Assembly (NCBI GenBank): GCA_024229395.1
Contig: JAAESM010000042.1
Coordinates: forward strand, 62,001-126,000
Source of the DNA: Planctomycetota bacterium
Lineage (GTDB): Bacteria; Planctomycetota; UBA1135
Direction: 5' to 3'
Length of the DNA stretch: 64,000 nucleotides
The notes beneath the pieces were generated by a model. That model did not search any database. It was given only the letters and a program-made list of their open reading frames with translations, and was not told the DNA's origin. The translations under genes and the position numbers were made by a program. Positions 8,528-17,044 of the stretch are shown here, piece by piece (position 1 is the first letter of the stretch; each line of letters opens with the position of its first letter).

Positions 8528-8917
8528 ATGACTAAAGCCCCAAACCAGTTCTGCACCGCCATCACTTGCATGGATGGCCGCATTCAAGACTCGGTCGCCG
8601 ATTTCCTGCGTGGCTACTACAAGGCGCAGTGGGTCGACACGGTCACCGAAGCCGGGCCAGTCGGCGCCTTGTCAGAAGGCAATCCGCAGACCACGCGTTC
8701 GGTCTGTGATCGCGTCAGCATCTCAGTAGAGAAGCATGATTCCGCTGGCATCGGCGTGATCGCACATGAAGGATGTGCTGCGGTGCCGTTGCCGCGCGAG
8801 GAACAAATCCCAATGGCGCTGAACACCGCCGAGCGCATGCGCAAGAAGTTCCCGAGCATGGAAGTGATTGCGCTGTACGCCAAACTGAATGGCGAGATCG
8901 AGTTGTTGAAGGCTTAG
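8528..8917 (+). CDS. Small beta-carbonic-anhydrase-like protein
   Basis: 129 residues from the ATG at 8528; the GTG at 8516 is less likely. AITCMDGRIQ contains the CxDxR zinc/active-site motif of beta-carbonic anhydrases and GVIAHEGCAA supplies the HxxC zinc ligands, so a Cys2His zinc site is plausible. It is much shorter than typical beta-carbonic anhydrases (about 200 residues), so it is a minimal version, and CO2 hydration is not proven. It starts 14 bp after the aconitase-family stop and is probably co-transcribed. It overlaps the convergent oxidoreductase gene by four bases. Confidence 0.75.
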   Translation: MTKAPNQFCTAITCMDGRIQDSVADFLRGYYKAQWVDTVTEAGPVGALSEGNPQTTRSVCDRVSISVEKHDSAGIGVIAHEGCAAVPLPREEQIPMALNTAERMRKKFPSMEVIALYAKLNGEIELLKA

Positions 8918-10392
8918 ATCGTGAACGGCGGACGGCCGGCGCGGTACAGCCATGCTTGTGTACGTGGATCGGCCGCGAGGGTATCGGCGAGCGACAATCC
9001 ATCCTTGGCGTAAAGACGTTTGCCGAGGGTCAGTGGAGTTTTATCCAAATCCACGGCGTTGTCTTGAAGGTGCTGGATCATGCGCTCGACGGCGTCGTGC
9101 AGATCATGATTATTCTTGGCAACCTTGAGAATTGCTTCCTTGCTGGCAGGTTGGCCGAGCGAATGCGAGATCACGCCGAAGTGACAAGGCGTGGCAGAGC
9201 GATGTCCTTCGAGTATGTCCGCGGCAAGATCGCTGGACTTGCGGCTGCGCATGGCATCGATGAAGTTGCCAAAGTGATTCTCGGCGCCTTTCCATTCCTG
9301 GATGGTGTTGCCATCAACATCGACAGCAGTAGCGGAGGTGTAATTGGGGATCCGCAAAGTGCCTTTTTCACATTCGATGACCACGCCGATGCGAATGCCA
9401 TGGTAAGAACCCATTGCCCAGTTGGTCTGTTGTGCTTCAGCATCACGGGGCAGACCGCGTACCTCAAAGAGCATGGCGCCCTCGGGGTATTCAGCCCATA
9501 GGACTTGAGTGTTTGGGGTATCGCCGTCGTCGTCGTAACCGAGGCGACCGCCGACCGAAAGGGAAGTCAGTGGCATGCTTTCTGCGCCCAAAGCCCAACG
9601 GCACAGATCGACTTGGTGCACACCTTGGTTGCCAAGGTCACCATTACCAGTGGTGGAATCCCAGTGCCAGTCGTAGTGCAGTTTCTTGCGCATCAAAGGC
9701 ACCAACGGTGCGGGGCCGGTCCACAGGTCATGATCGATCTGCGTCGGAATCGCTTGGGGTCCAGTGACTTTGCCAATGCTCTTGCGCGGTTTGTAGCAGA
9801 AGCCGCGTGCGAGTTGGATCTTGCCGAGATTGCCAGCATGCATCCACGCGATGGCATTGCGAATGGCGTGACTGGAACGACTCTGTGTGCCGGTCTGCAC
9901 GATGCAACCATGTTCCCGAGCCGCCGATACCATGCGTTCGCCTTCGCCGAAGTTATGCGAAACAGGTTTCTCGACATAGACATCAAGGCCGGCTTCACAA
10001 GCCCACACGGTCTGCAAGGCATGCAAGTGGTTTGGGGTTGCCAGTGAAACCGCGTGCAGATCCTTGCGCTGCAAGAGTTCACGGTAATCGTGCACGCCGT
10101 CGACGCTTTCTCCCGCATCGGTCAATCGTTTGACCTCTCTTGCCAAGACCTCAGAATCGGCATCGCATATGGCAACCACGCGCACGTTCGCTAAGTTCTT
10201 GAAGCCATTGATATGCGCACGGCCGCGACTGTTGACCCCAACGACGGCAATGCGAATCTCATCCTCGGAGGCGAAGGGGCGGCGCTTCTGTGGCGCCGCG
10301 CAAGACAAGGCCGACAGGCTCAACAGCGAACCACCGGTGGCTTTCAGAAATGTACGGCGACTAGGGGGCGAAGTAGACACGCTGGCTATCAT
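8914..10392 (-). CDS. Gfo/Idh/MocA family oxidoreductase with Tat signal
   Basis: About 492 residues. The N-terminus has a twin-arginine motif (SRRTFLKATGG) followed by a hydrophobic segment ending LSALSC, so it is Tat-exported and may be lipidated. A Rossmann segment IAVVGVNSRGRAHINGF follows, then the family's EKPVSHN motif near residue 145. Family members use NAD(P) to oxidise or epimerise sugars and inositols. Tat export is common for these proteins in Planctomycetota. The divergent cupin-DUF6807 lipoprotein starts 6 bp away, and DUF6807 proteins often occur with such oxidoreductases, suggesting a shared polysaccharide-related role. A GTG start at 10380 is an alternative. Confidence 0.9.
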   Translation of the reverse strand: MIASVSTSPPSRRTFLKATGGSLLSLSALSCAAPQKRRPFASEDEIRIAVVGVNSRGRAHINGFKNLANVRVVAICDADSEVLAREVKRLTDAGESVDGVHDYRELLQRKDLHAVSLATPNHLHALQTVWACEAGLDVYVEKPVSHNFGEGERMVSAAREHGCIVQTGTQSRSSHAIRNAIAWMHAGNLGKIQLARGFCYKPRKSIGKVTGPQAIPTQIDHDLWTGPAPLVPLMRKKLHYDWHWDSTTGNGDLGNQGVHQVDLCRWALGAESMPLTSLSVGGRLGYDDDGDTPNTQVLWAEYPEGAMLFEVRGLPRDAEAQQTNWAMGSYHGIRIGVVIECEKGTLRIPNYTSATAVDVDGNTIQEWKGAENHFGNFIDAMRSRKSSDLAADILEGHRSATPCHFGVISHSLGQPASKEAILKVAKNNHDLHDAVERMIQHLQDNAVDLDKTPLTLGKRLYAKDGLSLADTLAADPRTQAWLYRAGRPPFTI

Positions 10393-10398
10393 AGGGCT

Positions 10399-12180
10399 GT
10401 GTTGAAACCGCTTTTCGCAGTCCTCATGATTCCCTTGACCCTGGCCGCATGCCAGAGCAGTTATGTGGCCTCACATGCTCCTGATCGAGAATTGGTGGCA
10501 AAGCTCGGGGAGCCGTCGACCAAAGCTATTGCGCCCGGATTCGCTGCGTTGAAGCAGGGCTTTGAACAAGCCAACCCAAGGCATCGATTGGATTGGGAGT
10601 CAAGTGTCCTGGCCTGTTTGGCCACCGGCAATCAAGTGGCCTTCGTGCAAACAGGCGAGACGCAGGCGCACTTCCCTAATGGCAGCGGTGCGGTTGGCGT
10701 GGGTGATCTGCTGATCATGCGAGCTGGACAGGAGTGGAAGTTCGAGGAGCCCGTCGGGCTTCTGATCTTCAGCTTGCCGCGAACCCTGAACCAAGAACTC
10801 CCGGCAGTGATCCGCCCCGATTGGGATGACCAGATCACCGATATGCCTGGCGGTTGCGCGACCGAAGGCGATGCCTACCGACGCATCTGCCTGACTTGGT
10901 TAGGCAAGAACGGACCGTACCTTTCAGAGCAGATCAATGCCCATCGTGTGCGTATCCATGATTCCTTCACCCATTACCATCCATTGGATGGCGGCTTCGA
11001 TGAGTTCTATCTGGTGCAGGAAGCGCCGCCAGGTGCGCGCTTGATTGTCAGTGATCAACTGCATCGCATTCTCGAACCCGCCAAGGTCAGTCCAGGTGTG
11101 GCCAAGACCTTATTGCGTGAGATTCCATTGCATGTCGGTGATTTGATCTACCTGCCGCGTGGCGTGGTGCATCGTGGAGTGGGGGGAGCGGTGGTTCAAG
11201 TCATCACCGTTCCGGGTTTCGTGCCCAATGCCGAAATCAGCTTGGATCAGCAAATAGAGGCCATCAACCACTCCTTAGATTTTGAACCTGATGAACAACT
11301 TCCGCTCCATCGTGGTTCGAACTATGTCACCGTGGAGCCACACGCCAACGGCGAAGCTCAGTTCCTGATCGGCGGCAAGGCTTTCACCACATTGCGCCTC
11401 GACCGACGTCACCCAGACCTATGGCCGATCTTCAATGCCGACAGCATCAATGTCACGCGTACTTGGCCACGCGCGGAAGTGGATGGCGAGAAGCAGGATC
11501 ATCCGCATCATCAATCGCTTTGGTTCGCCCATGGCAGTGTGGCCGGGATGGATTTCTGGCATCTGCCATTAATGAGTGTGCGGCAGAGGCAACTCGTTGC
11601 GAGTGCTTCAGGAGAAGGTCGTGGTTGGGTGGAGACCTCTAATCATTGGCTCAATGCGAAGGGCGAAACGGTGCTGCAGGACCGTCGCAAGATCACCGCT
11701 TTCGTGGATGGCCGCGTGCGTGGTTTGGATTACGAACTCAACTTGACTGCCGAACAAGATCTTGTTTTCGGCGATACCAAGGAAGGCACTTTCGCCTTGC
11801 GCGTTGCAAACGGCCTGGTCGCTGACTTGGGCGGTAAACTGAGCAATGATTTGGGGCAACAAGGCAAATCCGTATGGGGCAAAGCTGCACGGTGGATTCA
11901 AGCCAGCGGCATGCTTGATGGCAAAGCTGCCGCTGTGGTGCTGGCCGGCCATAAGGACAATCTACGCCACCCAAGTACGTGGCATGCGCGCAATTACGGT
12001 CTACTCGCCGCCAATCCGTTTGGCTTGAACGCCTTTGGGGCAGGTGAATCGGGGGCCTTTCAGTTGAAGGCCGCTCAGCCTTTGCAACTGCGTTACCGCA
12101 TCTTGATTTTTGCCGAGCATCCAAGCACGGATCAGATTGAAGTGCAGCTCGAAGGCTTCAGTTCCGCGTCCAGACCTTAA
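10399..12180 (+). CDS. Lipoprotein with cupin-like region and C-terminal DUF6807 (PmoA-like) domain
   Basis: About 593 residues from a GTG at 10399 (TTG at 10402 is possible); no ATG gives a full signal peptide. LAACQSS is a good lipobox. Residues ~60-280 contain two cupin-like stretches, including HYHPLDGGFDEFYLV and YLPRGVVHRGVGG, with metal-binding-type His and Glu. From about residue 320 the sequence matches DUF6807, with HPHHQSLWFAHGSVAGMDFW as its signature. Function is unknown; carbohydrate association is inferred from the divergent Gfo/Idh/MocA gene and the convergent LamG-like lipoprotein. It overlaps the convergent gene by 23 bp. Confidence 0.8.
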   Translation: MLKPLFAVLMIPLTLAACQSSYVASHAPDRELVAKLGEPSTKAIAPGFAALKQGFEQANPRHRLDWESSVLACLATGNQVAFVQTGETQAHFPNGSGAVGVGDLLIMRAGQEWKFEEPVGLLIFSLPRTLNQELPAVIRPDWDDQITDMPGGCATEGDAYRRICLTWLGKNGPYLSEQINAHRVRIHDSFTHYHPLDGGFDEFYLVQEAPPGARLIVSDQLHRILEPAKVSPGVAKTLLREIPLHVGDLIYLPRGVVHRGVGGAVVQVITVPGFVPNAEISLDQQIEAINHSLDFEPDEQLPLHRGSNYVTVEPHANGEAQFLIGGKAFTTLRLDRRHPDLWPIFNADSINVTRTWPRAEVDGEKQDHPHHQSLWFAHGSVAGMDFWHLPLMSVRQRQLVASASGEGRGWVETSNHWLNAKGETVLQDRRKITAFVDGRVRGLDYELNLTAEQDLVFGDTKEGTFALRVANGLVADLGGKLSNDLGQQGKSVWGKAARWIQASGMLDGKAAAVVLAGHKDNLRHPSTWHARNYGLLAANPFGLNAFGAGESGAFQLKAAQPLQLRYRILIFAEHPSTDQIEVQLEGFSSASRP

Positions 12181-12919
12181 GTGCACGAACCCGACCGGAG
12201 TCATCGAAGGAACCGAAGCCAACTTGGCCTTGGCCGAACACGCTTCCGTCGGCATTCAAGATAGGCTCGCTATCAAAGAAGACTTCGATTGGTTCATTAC
12301 GGCCGAGCTTCTGGATCTTGACCACATGCCAAGTCTCGCCCCAATCGATGCCCTGCTCGGCAACGGGCGCCAATGGCGCACGCGCAGCTTCATTCACGGT
12401 GAAGATGTTGTGCGCATTCTGGTCGGGACTGGTGGCCAAGTGCACATAGCCGAACTTGCTCGGTGACTCGAAGGCGAAGAAGAAGCACAAGTCGCGGTGG
12501 CCATATTCCTTGCCGGTCTGCATGACCTCGGCTTCCATGATGAAGTTATCGACCGTCAAGTCCTTCACCAATGCGTAAGTGGTGGGCGAGCGGAAGGCTG
12601 GTTGATAGGAGGAGCCTTCGCTGAACCCCAATGCGCCGCCATCCCAGCGCGTCCAATCCCAGATACGGGTGTCGGAATAGGAAAAGTCCGCCATCGCCTG
12701 CGGCGACGAGAAGTTCTGATCGTAGCTCAATTGCCAATCGGGGCCATAGGCCTGATCACTGCTCAACGGACCGGCGGTACAGCTAGCTAAGGCTGGGGCT
12801 AGGATCAGCACTAAGGCTAGGCCAAGCAGGTGCGGGGTTTCGAGGATTCTAAGACGCAAAGGTCGTGAACTCGAAAGGGCAGTGGAAGAGGGGGCTTGAC
12901 CGTCGATGGGCATCTGCAC
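12158..12919 (-). CDS. Exported lipoprotein with concanavalin-like (DUF1080-like) fold
   Basis: 253 residues in the listed frame; the true start may be internal because the first ~30 residues are not signal-like. A hydrophobic run ending APALASC is a lipobox. The rest is beta-rich with alternating aromatic strands, such as DNFIMEAEVMQTGKEYGHRD, YVHLATSPDQNAHNIF and VGFGSFDDSGRVRALKVW, typical of LamG/DUF1080 jelly-roll proteins that bind or hydrolyse glycans. Active-site residues cannot be assigned. Its 3' end overlaps the convergent DUF6807 gene. Confidence 0.7.
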   Translation of the reverse strand: MQMPIDGQAPSSTALSSSRPLRLRILETPHLLGLALVLILAPALASCTAGPLSSDQAYGPDWQLSYDQNFSSPQAMADFSYSDTRIWDWTRWDGGALGFSEGSSYQPAFRSPTTYALVKDLTVDNFIMEAEVMQTGKEYGHRDLCFFFAFESPSKFGYVHLATSPDQNAHNIFTVNEAARAPLAPVAEQGIDWGETWHVVKIQKLGRNEPIEVFFDSEPILNADGSVFGQGQVGFGSFDDSGRVRALKVWTRN

Positions 12920-13047
12920 ACAGTACGTTTTCCATTTCGCCTCGGAAATGGGGCTTTCTGTTTATGTCCTGCGCTCAACGGCTGCCTTACCCTGTTGGGC
13001 TAAGAGCGCGAGAAAGGCCCCTGCCGCGCGCCGCTTCCCTGAAGCCC

Positions 13048-14916
13048 ATGTCTGCTCCATCAGCGTCTCCACCTTTGACTAGCCTGCGCGAATTGCGGCG
13101 CATCATGCCGCTGTTCCAGCGCTATCGGGGGCGTTACATCTTTGGAGTGATCGCGCTGGTCGGCGCAGTGGTGTTGCGCATTGCGGTGCCGTACATCTTG
13201 GGCCAAACGGTAGATGTCCTGCGCCAAGCCGCCGCCGATCCGAATGGCGCCGGAGTGAATGCAACCGAGTTGACGCGCTTGGCCTTGCTTGGTGGTCTTT
13301 CGATCGCGGCGGTTGCCTTCGGAGGCGCGATCTTGCGCACCGGCAGTCGATTGCTCGTATTGGGCAACAGCCGACGCGCCGTGCGTGACCTGCGCAATCA
13401 GATTATGGCGCACTTGCTGAAGTTGTCGCCGTCTTATTACGGCCGCAACGCCACCGGCAACTTGATGTCGCGTTGTGTGAACGATGTGCAGTTCGTGCAA
13501 AGCCTGCTCGGTCCGGTGTTCATGTATCTGGCTGAAACCGGCACGCTCTATGTGGTGAGCCTGGTCTTCATGATGAAGATCAGTGTTAGCCTGACGCTGC
13601 TGTCGATCATTCCGTTCCCATTCTTCCTTTGGCGCGCCCGACGTATGGCCACGCGGATCCAGAAGGATTCCCGCGCCGCGCAGGAAGCACTCGCCGAGGT
13701 CAGTTCGAAAGTCGAAGAGAGCCTTTCCGGCAGCATGGTGATTCGTTCGCTGGCGCTGGAGGATTTCGACATGGCACGCTTCGAGAAGCGTTGTTCGTCA
13801 TACCGTGATCTGAACATCAAGGTCAGCCGCGAGCGTGCCATGCTCGGTTTCGGCATGAATCTGCTGGCCTCGATAAGCACTCTCGTGGTGCTGATCTTCG
13901 GCGGCCCCATGGCCGCGAATGGCTCGATCAGCTTGGGTGATTTCGTGGCAATGGTGTTCTACCTGCATATGCTCGCAGCACCGACCGGCGTGCTCGGCTT
14001 CGTGATCAGCTCCCTGCAGCGCGGCACCGCAGCCTTGGCGCGCGTCGGTCAAATGCTCGACGTGAAACCGACTCTGGTCAGTGCCGAAGAGCCGCAAGCC
14101 ACGTCGATGCAAGCGCCATCGATTAAGGTGACAGACCTCACGGTGGTGCTGAAGAACGAGAAGGGTGAGCCGCGCAAAGTACTCGATGAAGTCGGCTTCA
14201 CGGTTCCCGGCGGCACCCTGCTCGGCGTGGTCGGACCGACCGGTTCTGGCAAGAGCGTGTTGCTTGGTGCGCTGGCGCGTCAGTTGGAAGTGGAGCGCGG
14301 GAAGATTGCTTACGACGACATCGATGTCCATGATCGTGGTGTTGCCGATATCCGCCGCGATGTCGGTTATGTGCCGCAAGAAGCCTTCTTGTTCAGTGCT
14401 TCCTTGGCCGACAATATTGCGCTGGGGCGCCCCGAGGCCAGTCGCGCAGAAGTGGAGCAGGCGGTCGCTGCCAGTCATTTGGCGCAGGATCTGGATCAAC
14501 TACCGCAGGGCTACGACACCGTTGTTGGTGAGCGTGGTTTGAACCTTTCTGGTGGCCAACGTCAGCGCACTGCATTGGCCCGCGCCATGCTGATCGAGCC
14601 GCAAGTGCTGTTGTTGGATGATCCATTCAGTGCGGTAGATGCCAGCACTACAGATGACATCCTCAGCGACCTGCAACCCTTCATGAAACAGCGCACCACG
14701 GTTTTGGTGGCGCACCGCGTGGCCACCGTGCAAGCCGCCGACCATATTTTGGTGTTGGATGAAGGTCGTGTCATCGAAAGTGGCACGCATGAACAACTGC
14801 TTGTAGCAAATGGTCTGTATGCATCGCTGCATCAACGTCAGCAGCAGCGCGAGCACTTGCGCGAAGAGCTCGGCGACGTAGACCTCGATGACTTCAACCA
14901 AGAGGAGGAAGGCTAA
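13048..14916 (+). CDS. ABC exporter half-transporter (MdlA-like), first subunit
   Basis: About 622 residues from the ATG at 13048 (MSAPSASPPL); the longer track start overlaps the divergent lipoprotein gene. Six transmembrane segments lie in residues ~30-320, and an ATPase domain follows with Walker A GPTGSGKS, Q-loop VPQEAFLFS, signature LSGGQRQR, Walker B VLLLDDPFSA and H-loop VAHR. The Walker B acid is Asp (DDP) where the catalytic Glu normally sits, a degenerate site seen in heterodimeric exporters. The next gene overlaps by one base (TAATG), so the two should form a heterodimer exporting lipids, drugs or peptides. Confidence 0.93.
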   Translation: MSAPSASPPLTSLRELRRIMPLFQRYRGRYIFGVIALVGAVVLRIAVPYILGQTVDVLRQAAADPNGAGVNATELTRLALLGGLSIAAVAFGGAILRTGSRLLVLGNSRRAVRDLRNQIMAHLLKLSPSYYGRNATGNLMSRCVNDVQFVQSLLGPVFMYLAETGTLYVVSLVFMMKISVSLTLLSIIPFPFFLWRARRMATRIQKDSRAAQEALAEVSSKVEESLSGSMVIRSLALEDFDMARFEKRCSSYRDLNIKVSRERAMLGFGMNLLASISTLVVLIFGGPMAANGSISLGDFVAMVFYLHMLAAPTGVLGFVISSLQRGTAALARVGQMLDVKPTLVSAEEPQATSMQAPSIKVTDLTVVLKNEKGEPRKVLDEVGFTVPGGTLLGVVGPTGSGKSVLLGALARQLEVERGKIAYDDIDVHDRGVADIRRDVGYVPQEAFLFSASLADNIALGRPEASRAEVEQAVAASHLAQDLDQLPQGYDTVVGERGLNLSGGQRQRTALARAMLIEPQVLLLDDPFSAVDASTTDDILSDLQPFMKQRTTVLVAHRVATVQAADHILVLDEGRVIESGTHEQLLVANGLYASLHQRQQQREHLREELGDVDLDDFNQEEEG

Positions 14917-16730
14917 TGGTCCATCCTTCTCACCACGGTTTGGAGCCGGGCGATCGCCCCGGAGCCGCACTCGACCCAAACCTGTTGAAGCGCTTGTGGC
15001 CCTTCGTCAAGCCGCATGCGCACTTGTTGCTCTATGGCCTGATCTTCCTGTTGCTGCTGTCGGCCTGCCGCTTGGCCATGCCATGGTTGGTCAAGGTCGC
15101 GATTGATGATTACTTGGCATTGGGAGACTTGGAAGGCTACTACCCATTGCTGGTGGCCTTCCTGGTAGTCGGTGTACTCAATGGCCTGTTGCGTCGATCC
15201 CAGCACATTGCCATGGAGACCGCTGGGCAAAACGCGCTGTTGGATCTGCGCCTGGCCATCTTCCGACATCTGCAACAACTGCCCGCATCCTTCTTCGACA
15301 AGAACTCGACCGGGCGTTTGGTCGGCCGGGTAACGACCGATGTCGAAGCACTCCAGGAAATGTTCGCGAGTGGCGTGGTCACCATCGTCGGCGACTTGAT
15401 CTTCCTGTTCGCCACCTTGGCGATTCTTTTCGCATTGCATGTGAAGCTGGCCTTGGTTTCACTGATCGTGGTGCCGCTGCTGCTGATCTTGACCTTGTTC
15501 ATTCGCATGAAGGTGCGCACTGCTTACGTCAGCATGCGCGCCAAGCTATCGGAGATGAACGGCTTCCTGCATGAACGCATCAGTGGCATGAGCGTGGTGC
15601 AGATGTTCAACCGCGAGACTGCTACGCAAAGCGAATACGGAGAAATCAGCGGTGGTGTGCGTGACGCCCAGCTGAAGACGGTGTGGTGGGAAACTTCCCT
15701 GTCGACCTCGGTCGAGTTGCTGTCCTCACTCACCGGCGCCTTGATCCTGTGGTACGGAGGTGGCTTGGTGGCAGAGAATTGGCGCACCGACGGCGTGACC
15801 GGCGGCCTCACTTTGGGTGTGTTGTTCGCCTTCATCGACTACATGCAGAAGTTCTTCCATCCGTTGAACGAGCTGAGCTTGAAGTACACCGTCATGCAAA
15901 ACGCCATGACCGCCAGCCGTCGCATCTTTGATCTGCTTGATGTCGAAGAGCGCTTAGAGGAGAACAAGACCACGGTGGATCCTGGTCAGGTCGTCGGCGA
16001 GATCGAATTCGACAGGGTCAGTTTCGGCTATGACCCCGAAGTTCCAGTGCTGAAGGATCTCAGTTTCAAGGTAGCGCCAGGCGAGAAGGTTGCCTTGGTG
16101 GGAGCGACTGGCGCCGGCAAGACCACAGTGTTGAAGTTACTGACAAGGCTTTACGATCCAACCTCAGGTCGCATCCTTTTGGATGGTGTCGACATTCGCG
16201 AATATGCCTTGCGCGACTTGCGCAAGCGCATTGGTTTGGTGCCGCAAGATGTCTTCCTGTTCGAGGGCGATATTCTTGAGAACATTCGACTCGGTCACCC
16301 CGAAGTCAGTGATGAACGCGCCATCGAAGCGGCGTCGCGCTTGCACTTGGATGAAATCGTCGAACGCTTCCCGGGTGGTTGGCGTGAGCCGGTGCGAGAA
16401 CGCGGCCGCAACCTCTCGGCGGGGGAGAAGCAGCTGTTGTCTTTCGCTCGCGTGCTGGCTGCGTCGCCGCGCGTGTTGGTGTTGGATGAAGCGACCAGCA
16501 ATGTCGACTCGCATACCGAACACCTGCTGCAGGAAGCGGTTCATGACATCATGGAAGGGCGAACCTCAATCGCGATTGCGCACCGGCTTTCGACCGTGCG
16601 CGATGCCGATCGAATCCTACTATTCCATAAGGGTGAGTTGGAAGAACAAGGCAACCACGCCGAGCTGCTCGCCAAGGGCGGTAAATATGCGGCTCTGGTG
16701 CGCTTGCAGTACGGCGACCAGTCAACGTAG
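14916..16730 (+). CDS. ABC exporter half-transporter (MdlB-like), second subunit
   Basis: 604 residues. Six membrane spans in the first ~330 residues, then an ATPase domain: Walker A GATGAGKT, VPQDVFLFEGDI, signature LSAGEKQL, Walker B VLVLDEATSN with an intact catalytic Glu, and IAHRLST. Its canonical Walker B complements the degenerate one in the partner, as in TM287/288-type asymmetric exporters. The signature LSAGE, in place of LSGGQ, contributes to the partner's nucleotide site. The ATG overlaps the partner's stop codon, indicating translational coupling. Confidence 0.94.
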   Translation: MVHPSHHGLEPGDRPGAALDPNLLKRLWPFVKPHAHLLLYGLIFLLLLSACRLAMPWLVKVAIDDYLALGDLEGYYPLLVAFLVVGVLNGLLRRSQHIAMETAGQNALLDLRLAIFRHLQQLPASFFDKNSTGRLVGRVTTDVEALQEMFASGVVTIVGDLIFLFATLAILFALHVKLALVSLIVVPLLLILTLFIRMKVRTAYVSMRAKLSEMNGFLHERISGMSVVQMFNRETATQSEYGEISGGVRDAQLKTVWWETSLSTSVELLSSLTGALILWYGGGLVAENWRTDGVTGGLTLGVLFAFIDYMQKFFHPLNELSLKYTVMQNAMTASRRIFDLLDVEERLEENKTTVDPGQVVGEIEFDRVSFGYDPEVPVLKDLSFKVAPGEKVALVGATGAGKTTVLKLLTRLYDPTSGRILLDGVDIREYALRDLRKRIGLVPQDVFLFEGDILENIRLGHPEVSDERAIEAASRLHLDEIVERFPGGWREPVRERGRNLSAGEKQLLSFARVLAASPRVLVLDEATSNVDSHTEHLLQEAVHDIMEGRTSIAIAHRLSTVRDADRILLFHKGELEEQGNHAELLAKGGKYAALVRLQYGDQST

Positions 16731-16732
16731 TC

Positions 16733-16765
16733 ATCCTAAGGTGTTTTTCTATAGCACCTTAGGAT
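16733..16765 (+). terminator. Stem-loop after the ABC exporter pair, possible terminator
   Basis: ATCCTAAGGTG and CACCTTAGGAT form a perfect 11-bp stem around an 11-nt loop, beginning two bases after the exporter stop codon. The T run lies in the loop and not after the stem, so termination is likely but not canonical. Confidence 0.6.
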
Positions 16766-17044
16766 TCCATACGTCCGGGTATAAAATTTAACGGAAATCC
16801 AGAGCGTAAAGTCTTTAATGGTGCTAATCTAAGCGCATGTGGGGCAGTGAAGCCTCCCATTTGTTCCTAGATTCCATGCCAGCGAAGCTACTCACGCTTT
16901 CAGGAAGGACCGCCTCTGAAACACAGAGACGACGGGGGACGGCGTCATTTTTTGCGCAAGTCCACTTCCAGCCGCTGGCCACAAGCACTCCGATGTTTCG
17001 CGTCGGATTAGCCCTCAATCGTTGGTCAAACATCACATAAAACC
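16766..17044. other. Leader region before the HAO-family cytochrome gene, no gene seen
   Basis: With the preceding hairpin this makes 314 bp without a credible gene. A track ORF (16837-17040) has no family features. I compared it by eye with c-di-GMP and other riboswitch cores and found no match. It presumably holds the promoter of the cytochrome gene, but I could not place a clear -35/-10 pair. Confidence 0.5.

Noticed and set aside
12865-13047. N-terminal extension of the MdlA-like exporter
   Set aside because: It overlaps the divergent lipoprotein start and has no exporter sequence.
16766-17044. Riboswitch or small gene before the HAO-family gene
   Set aside because: No known core could be matched by eye and the only ORF lacks features.
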